Position numbers and translations under genes: made by a program
Shown here: positions 1 through 10,152 of the stretch, piece by piece
Layout: each line of letters begins with the position of its first letter
How positions within the stretch are numbered: position 1 is the first letter of the stretch
NCBI GenBank assembly: GCA_947493455.1
Contig: CANLRB010000001.1
Location: 620,001-684,000, forward strand
DNA length: 64,000 bases
From: an uncultured Pseudoalteromonas sp.
GTDB lineage: Bacteria; Pseudomonadota; Gammaproteobacteria; Enterobacterales; Alteromonadaceae
Reading direction: 5' to 3'
The notes under the pieces: generated by a model
What the model saw: the letters and a program-made list of their open reading frames with translations, nothing else
Database searches by the model: none
What the model was told of the DNA's origin: nothing

Positions 1-566
1 TGCGCTTGCGTTGTTTTGGTATATTTGTCAAAGGTATTGCCAGCAAGATAGACCTCTGCCGATTGTTCAACCCATAGCTGAGGCTTTGTCGAATCGTATC
101 TTTGTACAATTTGTCCACGAAAGTCACTGCCGACTACATTAACCTTATTACCCTTAATATTAACTAATGCGTCTTCAAAATGACTATTTACAATATCAAC
201 TGAATCTGCAATTAAAGTATATTGATCACCGATATTTTGTCCGTAACCTGATTGACCAAAGAAATATAGTCCTTGAATTTTTATTGTTTTAGTTTCATTG
301 TTAAATCCAAACGTCATGTCACTTAATACTGGTTTTGTGCTAGACCCAGCTCGAATGGTCAGCGACTTATCTGTAATATTCACGCTTCCCGTATACACAC
401 CAGTAATCAGCACGAGGGTATCGCCATCAGCAGCGGCCTCTACCGCATTTTTTAATGTATCCTTACCTGGCAAGACTTGAATGACAGCCGCTACTGCATT
501 TACACTCACTACCAATCCCAATAACATGACTAATCTAATTAGTTTACCCAACACAACACGCTCCAT
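1..566 (-). CDS. Secreted parallel beta-helix protein, 3' part missing
   Basis: About 188 N-terminal residues are visible; the gene runs leftward off the window so its C-terminus is unseen. The ATG at 566 gives a basic start followed by a hydrophobic stretch (LVMLLGLVVSVNAVA), a clear signal peptide ending near residue 27. The following sequence (PGKDTLKNAVEAAADGDTL, then VYTGSVNIT and repeated short strands with SVDIVNSHFEDA and AEVYLAGNTF) is the usual opening of pectin-lyase-fold, right-handed beta-helix proteins such as polysaccharide lyases, NosD-like or Pel-type proteins. I cannot tell whether it is an enzyme because the catalytic part would lie further left. It is preceded on the same strand by the giant protein at 872-5842, but a strong terminator lies between them, so it is probably its own transcription unit. 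No good Shine-Dalgarno is seen before 566. Confidence 0.7.
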   Translation of the reverse strand, partial: MERVVLGKLIRLVMLLGLVVSVNAVAAVIQVLPGKDTLKNAVEAAADGDTLVLITGVYTGSVNITDKSLTIRAGSSTKPVLSDMTFGFNNETKTIKIQGLYFFGQSGYGQNIGDQYTLIADSVDIVNSHFEDALVNIKGNKVNVVGSDFRGQIVQRYDSTKPQLWVEQSAEVYLAGNTFDKYTKTTQA

Positions 567-811
567 TTTTGACCATTTTTTAAACGAAAGACGCCATTAT
601 CGGAGTAAACAAATGCTAAATCAAGCTTTCACTGGCCTTAAATTTGTATTCAAAAACATAACAAAAGTATGATGTCTATTTATAGCCAACATCAATGTTT
701 TTTCGCCATCTCGATAACGTATTGTCAGGGTTACTTTTTCGCTGTTTATCTAGCGAGTATGAATTGAAGCATACGAGTAAAAAATGTAAGTAAAAATGCC
801 AATAAAAAATA
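567..811. other. Intergenic region, no gene seen
   Basis: AT-rich spacer between the beta-helix gene start and the terminator of the giant secreted protein. It presumably holds the promoter of the leftward beta-helix gene, but I see no convincing -35/-10 pair or operator. Short plus-strand reading frames here have no coding character. Confidence 0.4.
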
Positions 812-845
812 AAAAGCCCCAACATGTGCATGTCGGGGCTTTTAT
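812..845. terminator. Hairpin terminator after the giant secreted protein gene
   Basis: AAAAGCCCC and GGGGCTTTT arms with an inner ACAT/ATGT extension and one mismatch form a stable stem, flanked by A and T runs on both sides. It lies about 27 bases beyond the stop of the leftward gene ending at 872 and can work in either direction. Confidence 0.8.
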
Positions 846-871
846 TTATGTTCGTATTTTAGCGTTTAACA

Positions 872-3800
872 TCAATTAAACCGCAAACTGTATTCCTGCA
901 TATTAATTAGGGTATTGATAAGCCCAATTTGATCGCTGCTATCAAGTTGGCTTATCGCGGTGTTGTACTCAGTGTTATTCGGGTCACGTTGCAGTAAGCC
1001 GTTGTAAAGTAATACACTGTTTACTTTACTTTTTGCCTTACGTTTACCCTCATTTGAGTCGCTAAAGCCACTTAACAGCTCTCCGCGTGAGGTGCCATTG
1101 GCAAGCTTGTTCAACCAGAATTGTTTACCGCCATCGTCCACATTACGCGATAACACGTTTTGGTACACTAAATCGATAAAGTCACTATCGTTAAGTGCAC
1201 CGTAGCGGTTTTGGAATTCCGTACTGCTTGCAAAAAAGTTCGCGATGTCTTTTATCTTCATACCACCATCTAATTTACCCTGCCAAAAACGCAAGCCATT
1301 GCGGTCTGGGCGGCGTAAAAACGCGGAGAAGAACAAACGTGCTACCGGTGTGTGATTTGTCACATAGTCGTCAGTGCCCATTAAGCTATCAAGCCACTGT
1401 GCACGGCTCATACTCGACAGTGAAGCAACATCCGTTGCCACTTGACTCAATGACCATTGCTCTGTCATTAAATCGCGATAACTTTGTTTTACAAATGCGG
1501 TGTCATTGGTGTCAACATCATTGTCTTTTAGTTCCGGATTCGTGCCGTCAATAAATTCAATGCCATCAATCACTCCATCACCGTCGGTGTCATCACTCGC
1601 GGGTGTCAGCCCCGTCATCACACGTGTTTTAAACTTATCGCTTGCAAGTAGCTCACGCATCACACTGTAGGTACTTTGCTCGGCATCCACTCGCGCTACA
1701 AACGCGTTCAGTTCATCATCGCTGTATTGGTGACGTGTTATCAGTAATGAAAGCACGCGCATACGCTCTAACTTATCAATGCGGTTAATGTACTCATTTG
1801 ATTCCACAAATCCGAGCATCATATCTGCACGACTTGATGCACCACTGTCTAAGCGGCCTAACCAATAGTTATAACCCCCTGCATCTGCTTGGCGGTTCAT
1901 CACATTACGGTAAACAAGTTCTACAAATTCACCGTTACTCAATGACCCATAGCGGTTTTGGAACTCGTTTGAATTCACAAAGCCAGTCACTACTGCAAGG
2001 CGTGATAATCCGGTATTCAGTCGCTTACGATAGTGCGCTGCACCGCCTGCGTCGGCATTTCGCATCATCACCGCTTTATACACACGACCAATAAAGCCCA
2101 TTTGTGCCAACTGATAATCCGTTAATAAATCACTGTAAAGCAGTGCAATATTCGTATCACCGTTATTAAGTTGTGACACTAAACTTGCAAGTGTATTGTC
2201 ATCAACAAACAAGTGCTGTGCATCGACATATGCTAAGCTCACAAAGTTCTCAACCGACTCATCCGTCGCACTAAATACATCATTATCTTTTAACGATTCA
2301 TCACTGTTATTTAAGCGCTCAAAATAAAGCGGACGACCGTCATTATCGGTATCTTGCCATACATCCAAGTTTGAATTGATATCAAGCCCTAGCAAGGTTT
2401 CAACATCATCGGCCACACCGTCCCCATCGGTGTCTGTATCGGTCCAGCGCTGGTCATTGGTCGGGTACACATCCTCGCCATCTAAGATGCCATCACCGTC
2501 AGAATCATTTTTTGTTGGATCTGTACCAAGCTGAAATTCTTCTATATTCGTTAAACCATCGCCATCAATATCTTGATTTGCATCATTATTGTTATTTGGA
2601 TCAAACCCGTATTGCTCTTCAAATATGTCGGGCATGCCATCGTTGTCGCTATCTATAAAATTACGTGGGGTGCCGTCAATAGTCGCACCACGATCTTGTA
2701 AGCCAGTAATTTGATTTACATCATCCAATGTAATGCCTTCAACCTGAATAAAAAGACCATTTGCTATTGAATAGAGTGAACTTAAATCTGTGACAGCAGA
2801 ATTGTTAATAAACAACTCATTCAAAGCAGTATTATTCACAATTAAGTTTAAATCGTTAAAACTGGTCGAACCTACTAATAGGCGTTCAAGCGTATTCATA
2901 TTACTTAACGGCGACCAGTTTGATATAGTCGTACCGCTTAAATCAAGAAACGTAAGCGAATTAGCATCTATTAACGTCAAGTCTGTAAAGGTCGTATTAC
3001 CGAGCCCTAGAACGGCCATGTTATTTAAACTTGCAAGCCACGCCCAATCGTCAGCCGCAACTTCAATGCCACTCATTGACAAGTGCGACAAGTTAGTTTG
3101 TATTTTTAGCCAGTCAATATTTGTTACTTGCGTATGTGAAATATCAAGCGCGTGTATAGTTGAGGGCAAAACGGTCAAATTAGAGAAATTACTGCCATCG
3201 ACTAAAAACTCATTCAATCTCATGCTAGACAGATTTTGCCAATTATTTATTTGATGTCCGACTAATTTAAGCGATGTTAACGCTGGCAAGGTGTTGAGCA
3301 CATCAATATTTGTCACCGACGTTTTTTCGAGTCTAAGTGATTTAAGGTTTTTATTCAGCCTGAATTGTTCTAACACCGTATTATTAAAATTTGAACTATT
3401 AACTACAGTGAGATCTCGTAACAAAGGCAACGACGAAACATGTGACCAGTTACTTACTAGCGCGTTCGAAGAGCTGCTAATTGAGACGGTAGATAGCCTT
3501 GGAAATTGATATAAATCTTCTAAACTAACAGCGCCGTCAACGTTACAGGATATAGAATGGATGTCATGGACTTTCTTTAGGAAGAAAAAAGTTTGCTTAA
3601 AACAACTTTTAATTTGTGCATCAGCAAACTGGATATCTTTTAGTTTTAATGCCGGTGCTTTATTTTCGGGATCCAACGGGTCTCGTTCATCACCGTCATT
3701 CACGCCATCTCCATCCGTATCAGCATCTAACGGATCTGTATCTAAATAAACCTCTAAGCCGTCAAGCAATCCATCTTTATCACTATCGTAAGTCCTAATA

Positions 3801-5842
3801 GAGGTACCAAAACGGAGCTCGTCAAAATTAGTTAATCCATCACGGTCACTATCATCATGAATGTCATGTGGATTATAGGGGTCCAAAAAAACCGAATATT
3901 CAAAGTCATTATGAAGACCATCATTATCAGTATCTTTTAGCTGCTCCTTAGAAAGACGAACAAAAATCATTTCTATTGTCGAGTCAAAAAAAGCAACATT
4001 ACCGTTAATGTTCAACCCAAACGCATGGTTAGTGATCTTAGTGGGCGTTTTTGTTAGTTTTGAAGACGAGTGACGATATATGTATCCGTGTACTGCTTCG
4101 TACGCAGCCGTTTCATCACTAACAACACCGCTGCTACCACCAAAGTTATTATTGTGACCATCGGTTACTGTGGTAATAGTTAGAGATTCAACATTAGTAA
4201 CATCGGCAATATAGCGCTCAATTGGGCCATTAGTGCCAAAAAGAAGCTTTTTACCATACGGCGCAAGCTTTATTCCAGATGGGTGTGTATTATGGTGTAC
4301 ATAGTGCCAATTCGTCAGGTCACTTGATACCAATAATAAATTTGTGTTTAATACATAATCATGTAGTTCAGCTGCATAATAACCATCACCTTGTTTTATC
4401 TGCCTCCACCTTGGAGAGGTAATTGTCAATGAATCTGGCAAACCTAAAAAGTTAGGAGTAATCTCTGTTACGTTTGTAACGTTCGAACCTCTTAGTAGTT
4501 TTTTGGAGCCAAAGGCAATAATTTGTGTCCCGTCGTTCGTTATTATCGTACTGTCAAAAATCGCACTAAGCTCATTCGATACGGTGTTCCAATTTACGCC
4601 ATCAGTCGTGATATAAATAACTTCGGGGGTTACCAGATACAAAGACGCGTTATCTTTTATTAGAAAACCATAGCCGTTTTCATGAATAGACAAAGCGCCT
4701 GTCACTTCGCCTGTTTCAGTGTCGATACTGTCAACATTAATGACTGTTTGACAGTAACCGGATAGATCGCAATTTATACGATCGTGATCCAGCACAAATA
4801 AGCGTTCTTGAAAGTAAATTGGTTGCGAAACATTATAATCGCGCGCGTTAAAACGCTGTTGATGTATAGTAAAACTATGATTGGATACCGCTAAATCCCC
4901 AAAAGATCCTATAAAAAACACAGAATCCGTACCGACATATATTTGTGTATGGCTACTATTATATCCACTTCGCACTTTATTTAGCACAAAGTTGCTATCG
5001 ACATGATTTGCCTCAATCGCATAATCGCCATTAGTAAAGTAATGACCTGCTGATGTAGTAATAAGTTTTAAAGGCGAAATGTAGCCGCCATCTGTAGACG
5101 AAAACGAAACTGATGTCTTTGTATGTGTCGATAATTCCATACGGATAAAGTTCACACCATCTCGGTAATATACATAACCATCGATAATTCGAGGATCAGA
5201 TATCCGTGCCCAGTCGGCACCTAAATCGGTAATAGTAAAGTGTTGCCAATCGCGAGTTGTAATTAACTTAGTATTGGCTCCAGAATAAGGTTGAACCGCA
5301 AAAACGCCGCCACCATTTTCAATTTTAAACGCAGAAATGTAAAACGTAGCGGGTTGTAAATTTAATACATTGCTTAGCACTTGTTCGCTAACAACGGGAT
5401 GCCATTGTTTAAAGTCTTGAGTGCGGACAAAGGTATTTTTTGGCCCTCCGAATGCAAAAAAATCATCACCTACTTGATCGAGGGTCTGTAACGAATGTTG
5501 GTTTGTTTGTATTTTTTGCCACGAAAGTCCATCTTGCGTTGTATAAATGCGTTCTGCTGTATATACCAAGTACAAACCGTTACTTGTCGCATATAGCCGT
5601 GCCCCCCAGTCAACAGGTGTGTCAGATTCTGGGAAATCCAATGATTCCCATGTTGCTCCACCATCAAGCGAACGACTGAGCTGAATATTCGCGAAATTAT
5701 AAAGTAGCCCTTTATATTCAACGATACTTTTAACCTGTTGATTTTTTACTTTGGTATGTTGCCAGCCATAATCATATGCAAACGCCCCACTGCTTATAAA
5801 AATAAATAAGCTGCACAACAAAATAAAAAAACGACTAATCAC
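872..5842 (-). CDS. Giant secreted multidomain protein with TSP3, LRR-like and DUF4214 repeats
   Basis: 1656 residues with a signal peptide (FFILLCSLFIFISSGAFA). Residues ~25-635 have repeated 'TTRDWQHF', 'TTDGVNWNTV' and 'SSDLTNWHYV' motifs typical of BNR/sialidase-like beta-propellers. Residues ~637-715 hold thrombospondin type 3 calcium repeats (DTDNDGLHNDFE, DSDKDGLLDGLE, DTDGDGVNDGDE). Residues ~750-1040 form a leucine-rich-like repeat region (LPALTSLKLVG, LTFLDLSGT). A second TSP3 block spans ~1060-1187. From ~1190 to the end there are about five DUF4214-type repeats (NRQADAGGYNYWLGRLDSG is one), interrupted by another TSP3 unit near 1416-1444. DUF4214 modules are known from large extracellular proteins of uncertain role. 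No catalytic residues are recognised; adhesion, matrix or surface-ligand binding is an inference. It appears monocistronic. Confidence 0.85.
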   Translation of the reverse strand: MISRFFILLCSLFIFISSGAFAYDYGWQHTKVKNQQVKSIVEYKGLLYNFANIQLSRSLDGGATWESLDFPESDTPVDWGARLYATSNGLYLVYTAERIYTTQDGLSWQKIQTNQHSLQTLDQVGDDFFAFGGPKNTFVRTQDFKQWHPVVSEQVLSNVLNLQPATFYISAFKIENGGGVFAVQPYSGANTKLITTRDWQHFTITDLGADWARISDPRIIDGYVYYRDGVNFIRMELSTHTKTSVSFSSTDGGYISPLKLITTSAGHYFTNGDYAIEANHVDSNFVLNKVRSGYNSSHTQIYVGTDSVFFIGSFGDLAVSNHSFTIHQQRFNARDYNVSQPIYFQERLFVLDHDRINCDLSGYCQTVINVDSIDTETGEVTGALSIHENGYGFLIKDNASLYLVTPEVIYITTDGVNWNTVSNELSAIFDSTIITNDGTQIIAFGSKKLLRGSNVTNVTEITPNFLGLPDSLTITSPRWRQIKQGDGYYAAELHDYVLNTNLLLVSSDLTNWHYVHHNTHPSGIKLAPYGKKLLFGTNGPIERYIADVTNVESLTITTVTDGHNNNFGGSSGVVSDETAAYEAVHGYIYRHSSSKLTKTPTKITNHAFGLNINGNVAFFDSTIEMIFVRLSKEQLKDTDNDGLHNDFEYSVFLDPYNPHDIHDDSDRDGLTNFDELRFGTSIRTYDSDKDGLLDGLEVYLDTDPLDADTDGDGVNDGDERDPLDPENKAPALKLKDIQFADAQIKSCFKQTFFFLKKVHDIHSISCNVDGAVSLEDLYQFPRLSTVSISSSSNALVSNWSHVSSLPLLRDLTVVNSSNFNNTVLEQFRLNKNLKSLRLEKTSVTNIDVLNTLPALTSLKLVGHQINNWQNLSSMRLNEFLVDGSNFSNLTVLPSTIHALDISHTQVTNIDWLKIQTNLSHLSMSGIEVAADDWAWLASLNNMAVLGLGNTTFTDLTLIDANSLTFLDLSGTTISNWSPLSNMNTLERLLVGSTSFNDLNLIVNNTALNELFINNSAVTDLSSLYSIANGLFIQVEGITLDDVNQITGLQDRGATIDGTPRNFIDSDNDGMPDIFEEQYGFDPNNNNDANQDIDGDGLTNIEEFQLGTDPTKNDSDGDGILDGEDVYPTNDQRWTDTDTDGDGVADDVETLLGLDINSNLDVWQDTDNDGRPLYFERLNNSDESLKDNDVFSATDESVENFVSLAYVDAQHLFVDDNTLASLVSQLNNGDTNIALLYSDLLTDYQLAQMGFIGRVYKAVMMRNADAGGAAHYRKRLNTGLSRLAVVTGFVNSNEFQNRYGSLSNGEFVELVYRNVMNRQADAGGYNYWLGRLDSGASSRADMMLGFVESNEYINRIDKLERMRVLSLLITRHQYSDDELNAFVARVDAEQSTYSVMRELLASDKFKTRVMTGLTPASDDTDGDGVIDGIEFIDGTNPELKDNDVDTNDTAFVKQSYRDLMTEQWSLSQVATDVASLSSMSRAQWLDSLMGTDDYVTNHTPVARLFFSAFLRRPDRNGLRFWQGKLDGGMKIKDIANFFASSTEFQNRYGALNDSDFIDLVYQNVLSRNVDDGGKQFWLNKLANGTSRGELLSGFSDSNEGKRKAKSKVNSVLLYNGLLQRDPNNTEYNTAISQLDSSDQIGLINTLINMQEYSLRFN

Positions 5843-6151
5843 GTTAAGTCTCCAGTATTAGAGTTTTTATAGACATTAAGGAAGATATTTTGCGCAGGTT
5901 AACCCTTTGAATTGACGCTTAGCGGAAGTCAAGATTTGCCTCTGATATGAATCCCTTCACTCAATAGTTAAGTGATTCATAGTAACAAACGTATCAACTT
6001 TTTAGCAGTCTCTTTTATTATCAATTTTTTGCATAGATTTGTGGATTACTAATAATAAATTACGAAAACGTATCTTAGTTTATGACACATCGATTTACCG
6101 AACATTATCCAATATCGCATACGGCGACTCAGTCCCATCATTGTTTAATAC
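5843..6151. other. Intergenic region, no gene seen
   Basis: AT-rich gap between the start of the giant secreted protein gene and the terminator of the chelatase operon. It should contain the promoter for the leftward gene at 5842. I see no clear RNA gene, conserved box or reading frame of note. Confidence 0.4.
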
Positions 6152-6178
6152 AAAAAAAGCCCACTCAAAAAGTAGGCT
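6152..6178 (-). terminator. Rho-independent terminator of the chelatase operon
   Basis: On the minus strand AGCCTAC pairs with GTGGGCT (one T-G wobble) across a seven-base loop and is followed by an uninterrupted T run. It lies about 30 bases downstream of the chelatase stop codon, so it ends the leftward operon. Confidence 0.85.
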
Positions 6179-6210
6179 CGGCAATCATTAATATATTACT
6201 TTATGTTCAT

Positions 6211-9200
6211 TTACGCGGGCTCAATACTTGATTTACGCACCGGCATAAACGAACTTGCAAAGCCAAGTAAGAATATAAACCCGATTAAATACCACAGACG
6301 ATAATCCTGCTCGACTTCCGTCGCTTCAACCTGCTCTAGCTTTTGCCCGGTAACTTGCTCAGCTTGCGGCTGATTTTGAGTTGGGGCTTGCTCTGGTAGT
6401 GCCGCTTGGGTACTCGGTGCATTTAGCAGTGGCGCCAAGCCAAAACCCGCATTTTGTTCGTTAACAAACTCTTGAAAGGTTTTGTTTTCAGTATCTACGT
6501 CATGCTGATTTGCAATTTCAGTATAGGTTTCGAGCATTTTCTTGAGTGTCTCAGCGTCTGCTTGCCAATATCCTTTGCGAACCGCTTCTAACATACGCTC
6601 AATTATTTGTGCTAGGGCTTCGGCATTATGTTGTTCAAAAAACTCACGCATTTGCATTTGGTACTTATCATCAACATAGACTTCAAAAAACGCTTGCCAG
6701 TGATCGTCACGCACGGCCTCAGGCGTCATAACCTCCCAGCCCCACATGTTATTCATACGATCTAAAATGGCAGTTGCACCGGCATAACCAGAGTCTTGCA
6801 TTGCCTCAATCCATCGCGGATGAAAATAACGGCTGCGCATTTCTTGATTTAAAAACTCCTGCATCGTTTGCGTTTTAATATTGTCTTTACGACGTAAGTT
6901 CGACACATACATTTCAGGTGTTTTGCCATCTAAATGACGCACCGCAAGGCCAATACCGCCAAAGTATTGGAACGGATCATCGTTAGTCATTAGGGCGTAC
7001 AAGTTAGTCGAGCGCGAGAATATCACTCCTTCAGTGCCCGACAATACTTTGCTATAAAGCCCCGTGTCTTGCATGTTTTCGCTCCAGCGCTTTTCATCTT
7101 TACCAAATGCAAAGCCCATGCGGTCTAAGTACAGATTAGCCAGCTTGCTATCGTCTTCCCAGGTATCTGATGCAAGGCTTGATGCAGCCAAACCTGTACC
7201 ATAATTACCTGTTTCGTTTGAAAAAATACGTACAGATGATAAGTAATCTGCGTCTTCTTGCGATTTACCTTCGGCTAATAGCTCTTGCTTTAACGCGTTG
7301 GCGTGGCGATAAACAAAGTTAATGTCTTCTTTCATCTTAGCCACTTTATCTATGGCTTTGGCAAGCCACAGCATTACGTTTGGAAACGCGTCGCGGTATA
7401 AACCGGTTGCCGAAATCACCACATCAATTCGCGGGCGTTTTAGTTCACTCATCGGGATCACTTCTGTATCAACAACTTGCCCTTGGCGGTTCCATTTTGG
7501 CTTTAACCCCAGCGCATGTAAAATCTGTGCTTCAAGTGCACCTTGGTGACGCATGGTCTCTAACGACCATAACGAAAACGCCAGTTTTTGCGGATAACGA
7601 CCGTTTTTCGCATAGTAGTCTTCGATAGTCATATCCATAAGTTTAACGCCCGCGTCATACGCTTCTTTTGACGGCACTTTTGCTGGGTTAAAGCCAATTA
7701 GGTTTCGCCCGGTTGGCGCTGCATCGGGGTTACGAATTGGATCGTTTCCATGACTCACTGGAATATATTGACCGTCCAAACCATTAAGCAACGACTCAAT
7801 CTCGGTGCTGTTACGGAAATTGGTCAAGTACGTTGTAGCAGTCTCAAGTTGCGTTTTTAACTGCTCAGGCAGTGATTTTAAACTCACACCATTAAAGTGT
7901 GCTTTTAGCAATTGAAAGCCGTCAAGTGCAGCTAAGTTCACAACATCACGCTCATCGCGTTGCTCTTGCTCTGGCAGTGCTAAACCAAACTCGATTTCGT
8001 AGTCTCGAGCCAAAGTTGTAAAATCATCGCCAAGCATTTGTAAAATCGTACTGTACAAATGTGCATCTTCAGGTAACTCACCAAAAATGTGTACACCGAG
8101 AGGCTGACTCATTTGGGCAAGCTCGGTCAGATGATCTTGTATTTTTGCTATGTTGCCAGCTAAATCTTGCGCTGCGGTTTCTCGACTAATCTCAAGATCC
8201 GACAAAATATTTAACTCATCGGCTTTGGCAATAATTTGCGACGCCGTGTTACGTTTCGTTTCACCCTCTTCAAGCATCACGTAATTACCAAGCAACTCAT
8301 TTAACTCAGCCACTTCAGTATACAAACCCGCTTTTGCAAAACCCGGTGTAAGGTGACTTATCATAGTCGCACGACCACGGCGTTTTGCCTGCATGGCCTC
8401 GCCCACGTTATCAATAATATAAGGATAGAAAACTGGAATGTTACCAATTGCTAAATTAGGTGCATCATATACAGATAGACCCCGTTCTTTGCCGGTTAAC
8501 CACTCTTGTGAACCATGGGTACCTAGATGAATATAAGCATTGGCGCCAAATACTTCGCGGGTATATAAATAAAAAGCAAGATAAGCATGATTAATTGGTG
8601 TTTTTGTACTGTGATACAGACTTGCCGACTCAGTAATATCATTACCACGCGCCCCTTGTGGCAACACAATTAAGTTACCTAAGTCCATACGCGGAATAAC
8701 AAATGCTTTGCCCTGCTCTGTTGACATGATAAGGCCATTTTCTTCAGGTAGTCCCCAACGTTCAACAATTGGCGCAGTAACCTCACTTGGCAAACTATTA
8801 AACCAATCTAAATAGGTTGATAGCGGCAGTGTATCAGCAAGACCCAATGACATTAGCTTACTCACATCTTCATTGCGATAAAACGGACGCAGTAATAATC
8901 CCGCTTGCTCTATCAGTGTTTCAGCTTCTTGCTCGCTAATGTTATAGCCTGACGCTTTCATTGCCTTTGCAATATTTGCAATCGATGTTGGTACGTCTAA
9001 AAACGCCGCACCAATATTTTTTTCTCCCGGAGGGTAGTTCCAAATAAAGGTCGCGACTTTTTTATCTTTATTGGCAATAAATTTTAGGTTTGCATGATTG
9101 TAAGCACGTTCAACCAAAGCGCTCATTTGTGCTTGCATTACCTTTTTATTGCCTTTCTCGTTTGCCGCAATGATCACAGGGTCAATGCTACCAGTGTCTT

Positions 9201-10152
9201 CCGGCATTACCAAAAAGAACGGCGTTAAACTTGGCGATACGCCTGCGTGATCTGCATTAAATTGCGCTTCGTCACCATCAGTATAATTTAGCGCATGGAT
9301 CACAGGCACGCCGATTTGACTAAATTCGGCGCGGCGTTTTTCAACATAATGCAAAGCGCGATAGTTAATCATTAAGTTGATATGCGCATTATTATTGGCG
9401 TCTAACAACAACTCCGGATAAGTTAGCGATTCATCGTTGCCTTCAAAAAAGAATCCAAATGCGGATGCCCCTTTTGCTTCAAGCCCTTTTATCATTGCAT
9501 CAACAATTTGTTGTTGCTCATAGTCAACCACTGAGCGATGCATCGCGATTGCAATACGTGGCTTGGTTTTATTCTTTTCGCGCGTTTGTAACCAGTTATA
9601 AAAGTCCTGCTCATTTGAGCTCACTTGGCCTTCAAACTCTTTGTGATACAAACCAACGCTTGGCACAGGCTTTGGGTCGCCCGCTACTTTACTTGTTAAA
9701 CCGAATAAGTCGCTCGCAATGTAATCCATCATATTAGCGTAATTATAGCGCCCCGCATGACCATAATACTCTGCCACCTTTAATCGTTGTTCAGCGGTAA
9801 ACCCTTGGTTCATCGTGTCATTGTATTTATCACCCAGTGAAATTACCGGCACATTTTTAAATTGAGTTAGATGACCTTGATACTTAGCGAACATAAATTT
9901 ACTGAGCGCCGGATTAATACCGTCGAGCAAAATAAGCTCGGCACTTTGCCAACGAGTATTAACTTCTTCTTCCGACTTACCTTTTGTCGAATAGTTGATC
10001 AAGGTAAAAGGTTGATTCTTAGCGAGCTTAAGCAACAGCTCACCTTTTGCCTTTGACGCATGACCCGACATCATCAACACGACTTCAGGCTTATCGTTTG
10101 CTTTAATGCTAAAGCTCACGATTAAAATGAATACAATTAAATACCGTAACAT
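6211..10152 (-). CDS. Periplasmic membrane-anchored CobN-like chelatase (HmuS-type heme dechelatase candidate)
   Basis: 1313 residues of the CobN/magnesium-chelatase H family. The family-typical HLGTHGSQEWLTGKE motif lies near residue 540 and other conserved blocks (FNPAKVPSKEAYDAG, ISATGLYRDAFPN, RIFSNETGNYGTG) are present. Unlike cytoplasmic CobN it starts with a signal peptide (YLIVFILIVSFSIKA) and ends with a transmembrane helix (LWYLIGFIFLLGFASSF) plus a short basic tail, after a Q/A/P-rich linker; it should therefore work in the periplasm, tethered to the inner membrane. Neither CobS/CobT nor other B12 genes are nearby. Instead it is the last gene of an operon with ExbB-like and DUF2149 genes, its start overlapping the DUF2149 stop (TAATG), and divergent from a heme-type receptor. 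In Bacteroidetes the equivalent HmuS is reported to remove iron from heme. Iron release from heme is inferred here; cobalt insertion is unlikely. Confidence 0.85.
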   Translation of the reverse strand: MLRYLIVFILIVSFSIKANDKPEVVLMMSGHASKAKGELLLKLAKNQPFTLINYSTKGKSEEEVNTRWQSAELILLDGINPALSKFMFAKYQGHLTQFKNVPVISLGDKYNDTMNQGFTAEQRLKVAEYYGHAGRYNYANMMDYIASDLFGLTSKVAGDPKPVPSVGLYHKEFEGQVSSNEQDFYNWLQTREKNKTKPRIAIAMHRSVVDYEQQQIVDAMIKGLEAKGASAFGFFFEGNDESLTYPELLLDANNNAHINLMINYRALHYVEKRRAEFSQIGVPVIHALNYTDGDEAQFNADHAGVSPSLTPFFLVMPEDTGSIDPVIIAANEKGNKKVMQAQMSALVERAYNHANLKFIANKDKKVATFIWNYPPGEKNIGAAFLDVPTSIANIAKAMKASGYNISEQEAETLIEQAGLLLRPFYRNEDVSKLMSLGLADTLPLSTYLDWFNSLPSEVTAPIVERWGLPEENGLIMSTEQGKAFVIPRMDLGNLIVLPQGARGNDITESASLYHSTKTPINHAYLAFYLYTREVFGANAYIHLGTHGSQEWLTGKERGLSVYDAPNLAIGNIPVFYPYIIDNVGEAMQAKRRGRATMISHLTPGFAKAGLYTEVAELNELLGNYVMLEEGETKRNTASQIIAKADELNILSDLEISRETAAQDLAGNIAKIQDHLTELAQMSQPLGVHIFGELPEDAHLYSTILQMLGDDFTTLARDYEIEFGLALPEQEQRDERDVVNLAALDGFQLLKAHFNGVSLKSLPEQLKTQLETATTYLTNFRNSTEIESLLNGLDGQYIPVSHGNDPIRNPDAAPTGRNLIGFNPAKVPSKEAYDAGVKLMDMTIEDYYAKNGRYPQKLAFSLWSLETMRHQGALEAQILHALGLKPKWNRQGQVVDTEVIPMSELKRPRIDVVISATGLYRDAFPNVMLWLAKAIDKVAKMKEDINFVYRHANALKQELLAEGKSQEDADYLSSVRIFSNETGNYGTGLAASSLASDTWEDDSKLANLYLDRMGFAFGKDEKRWSENMQDTGLYSKVLSGTEGVIFSRSTNLYALMTNDDPFQYFGGIGLAVRHLDGKTPEMYVSNLRRKDNIKTQTMQEFLNQEMRSRYFHPRWIEAMQDSGYAGATAILDRMNNMWGWEVMTPEAVRDDHWQAFFEVYVDDKYQMQMREFFEQHNAEALAQIIERMLEAVRKGYWQADAETLKKMLETYTEIANQHDVDTENKTFQEFVNEQNAGFGLAPLLNAPSTQAALPEQAPTQNQPQAEQVTGQKLEQVEATEVEQDYRLWYLIGFIFLLGFASSFMPVRKSSIEPA

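Noticed and set aside
298-672. Two short plus-strand reading frames at the left edge
   Set aside because: They lie opposite a gene with a clear signal peptide and beta-helix repeats and have no family character.
3291-3798. Plus-strand frames inside the giant secreted protein gene
   Set aside because: Shadows caused by the codon pattern of the LRR and Asp-rich calcium repeats.
6211-10152. CobN as part of vitamin B12 synthesis
   Set aside because: It has a signal peptide and membrane anchor, no CobS/CobT, no other cob genes nearby, and lies beside a Fur-type site and a heme-type receptor.
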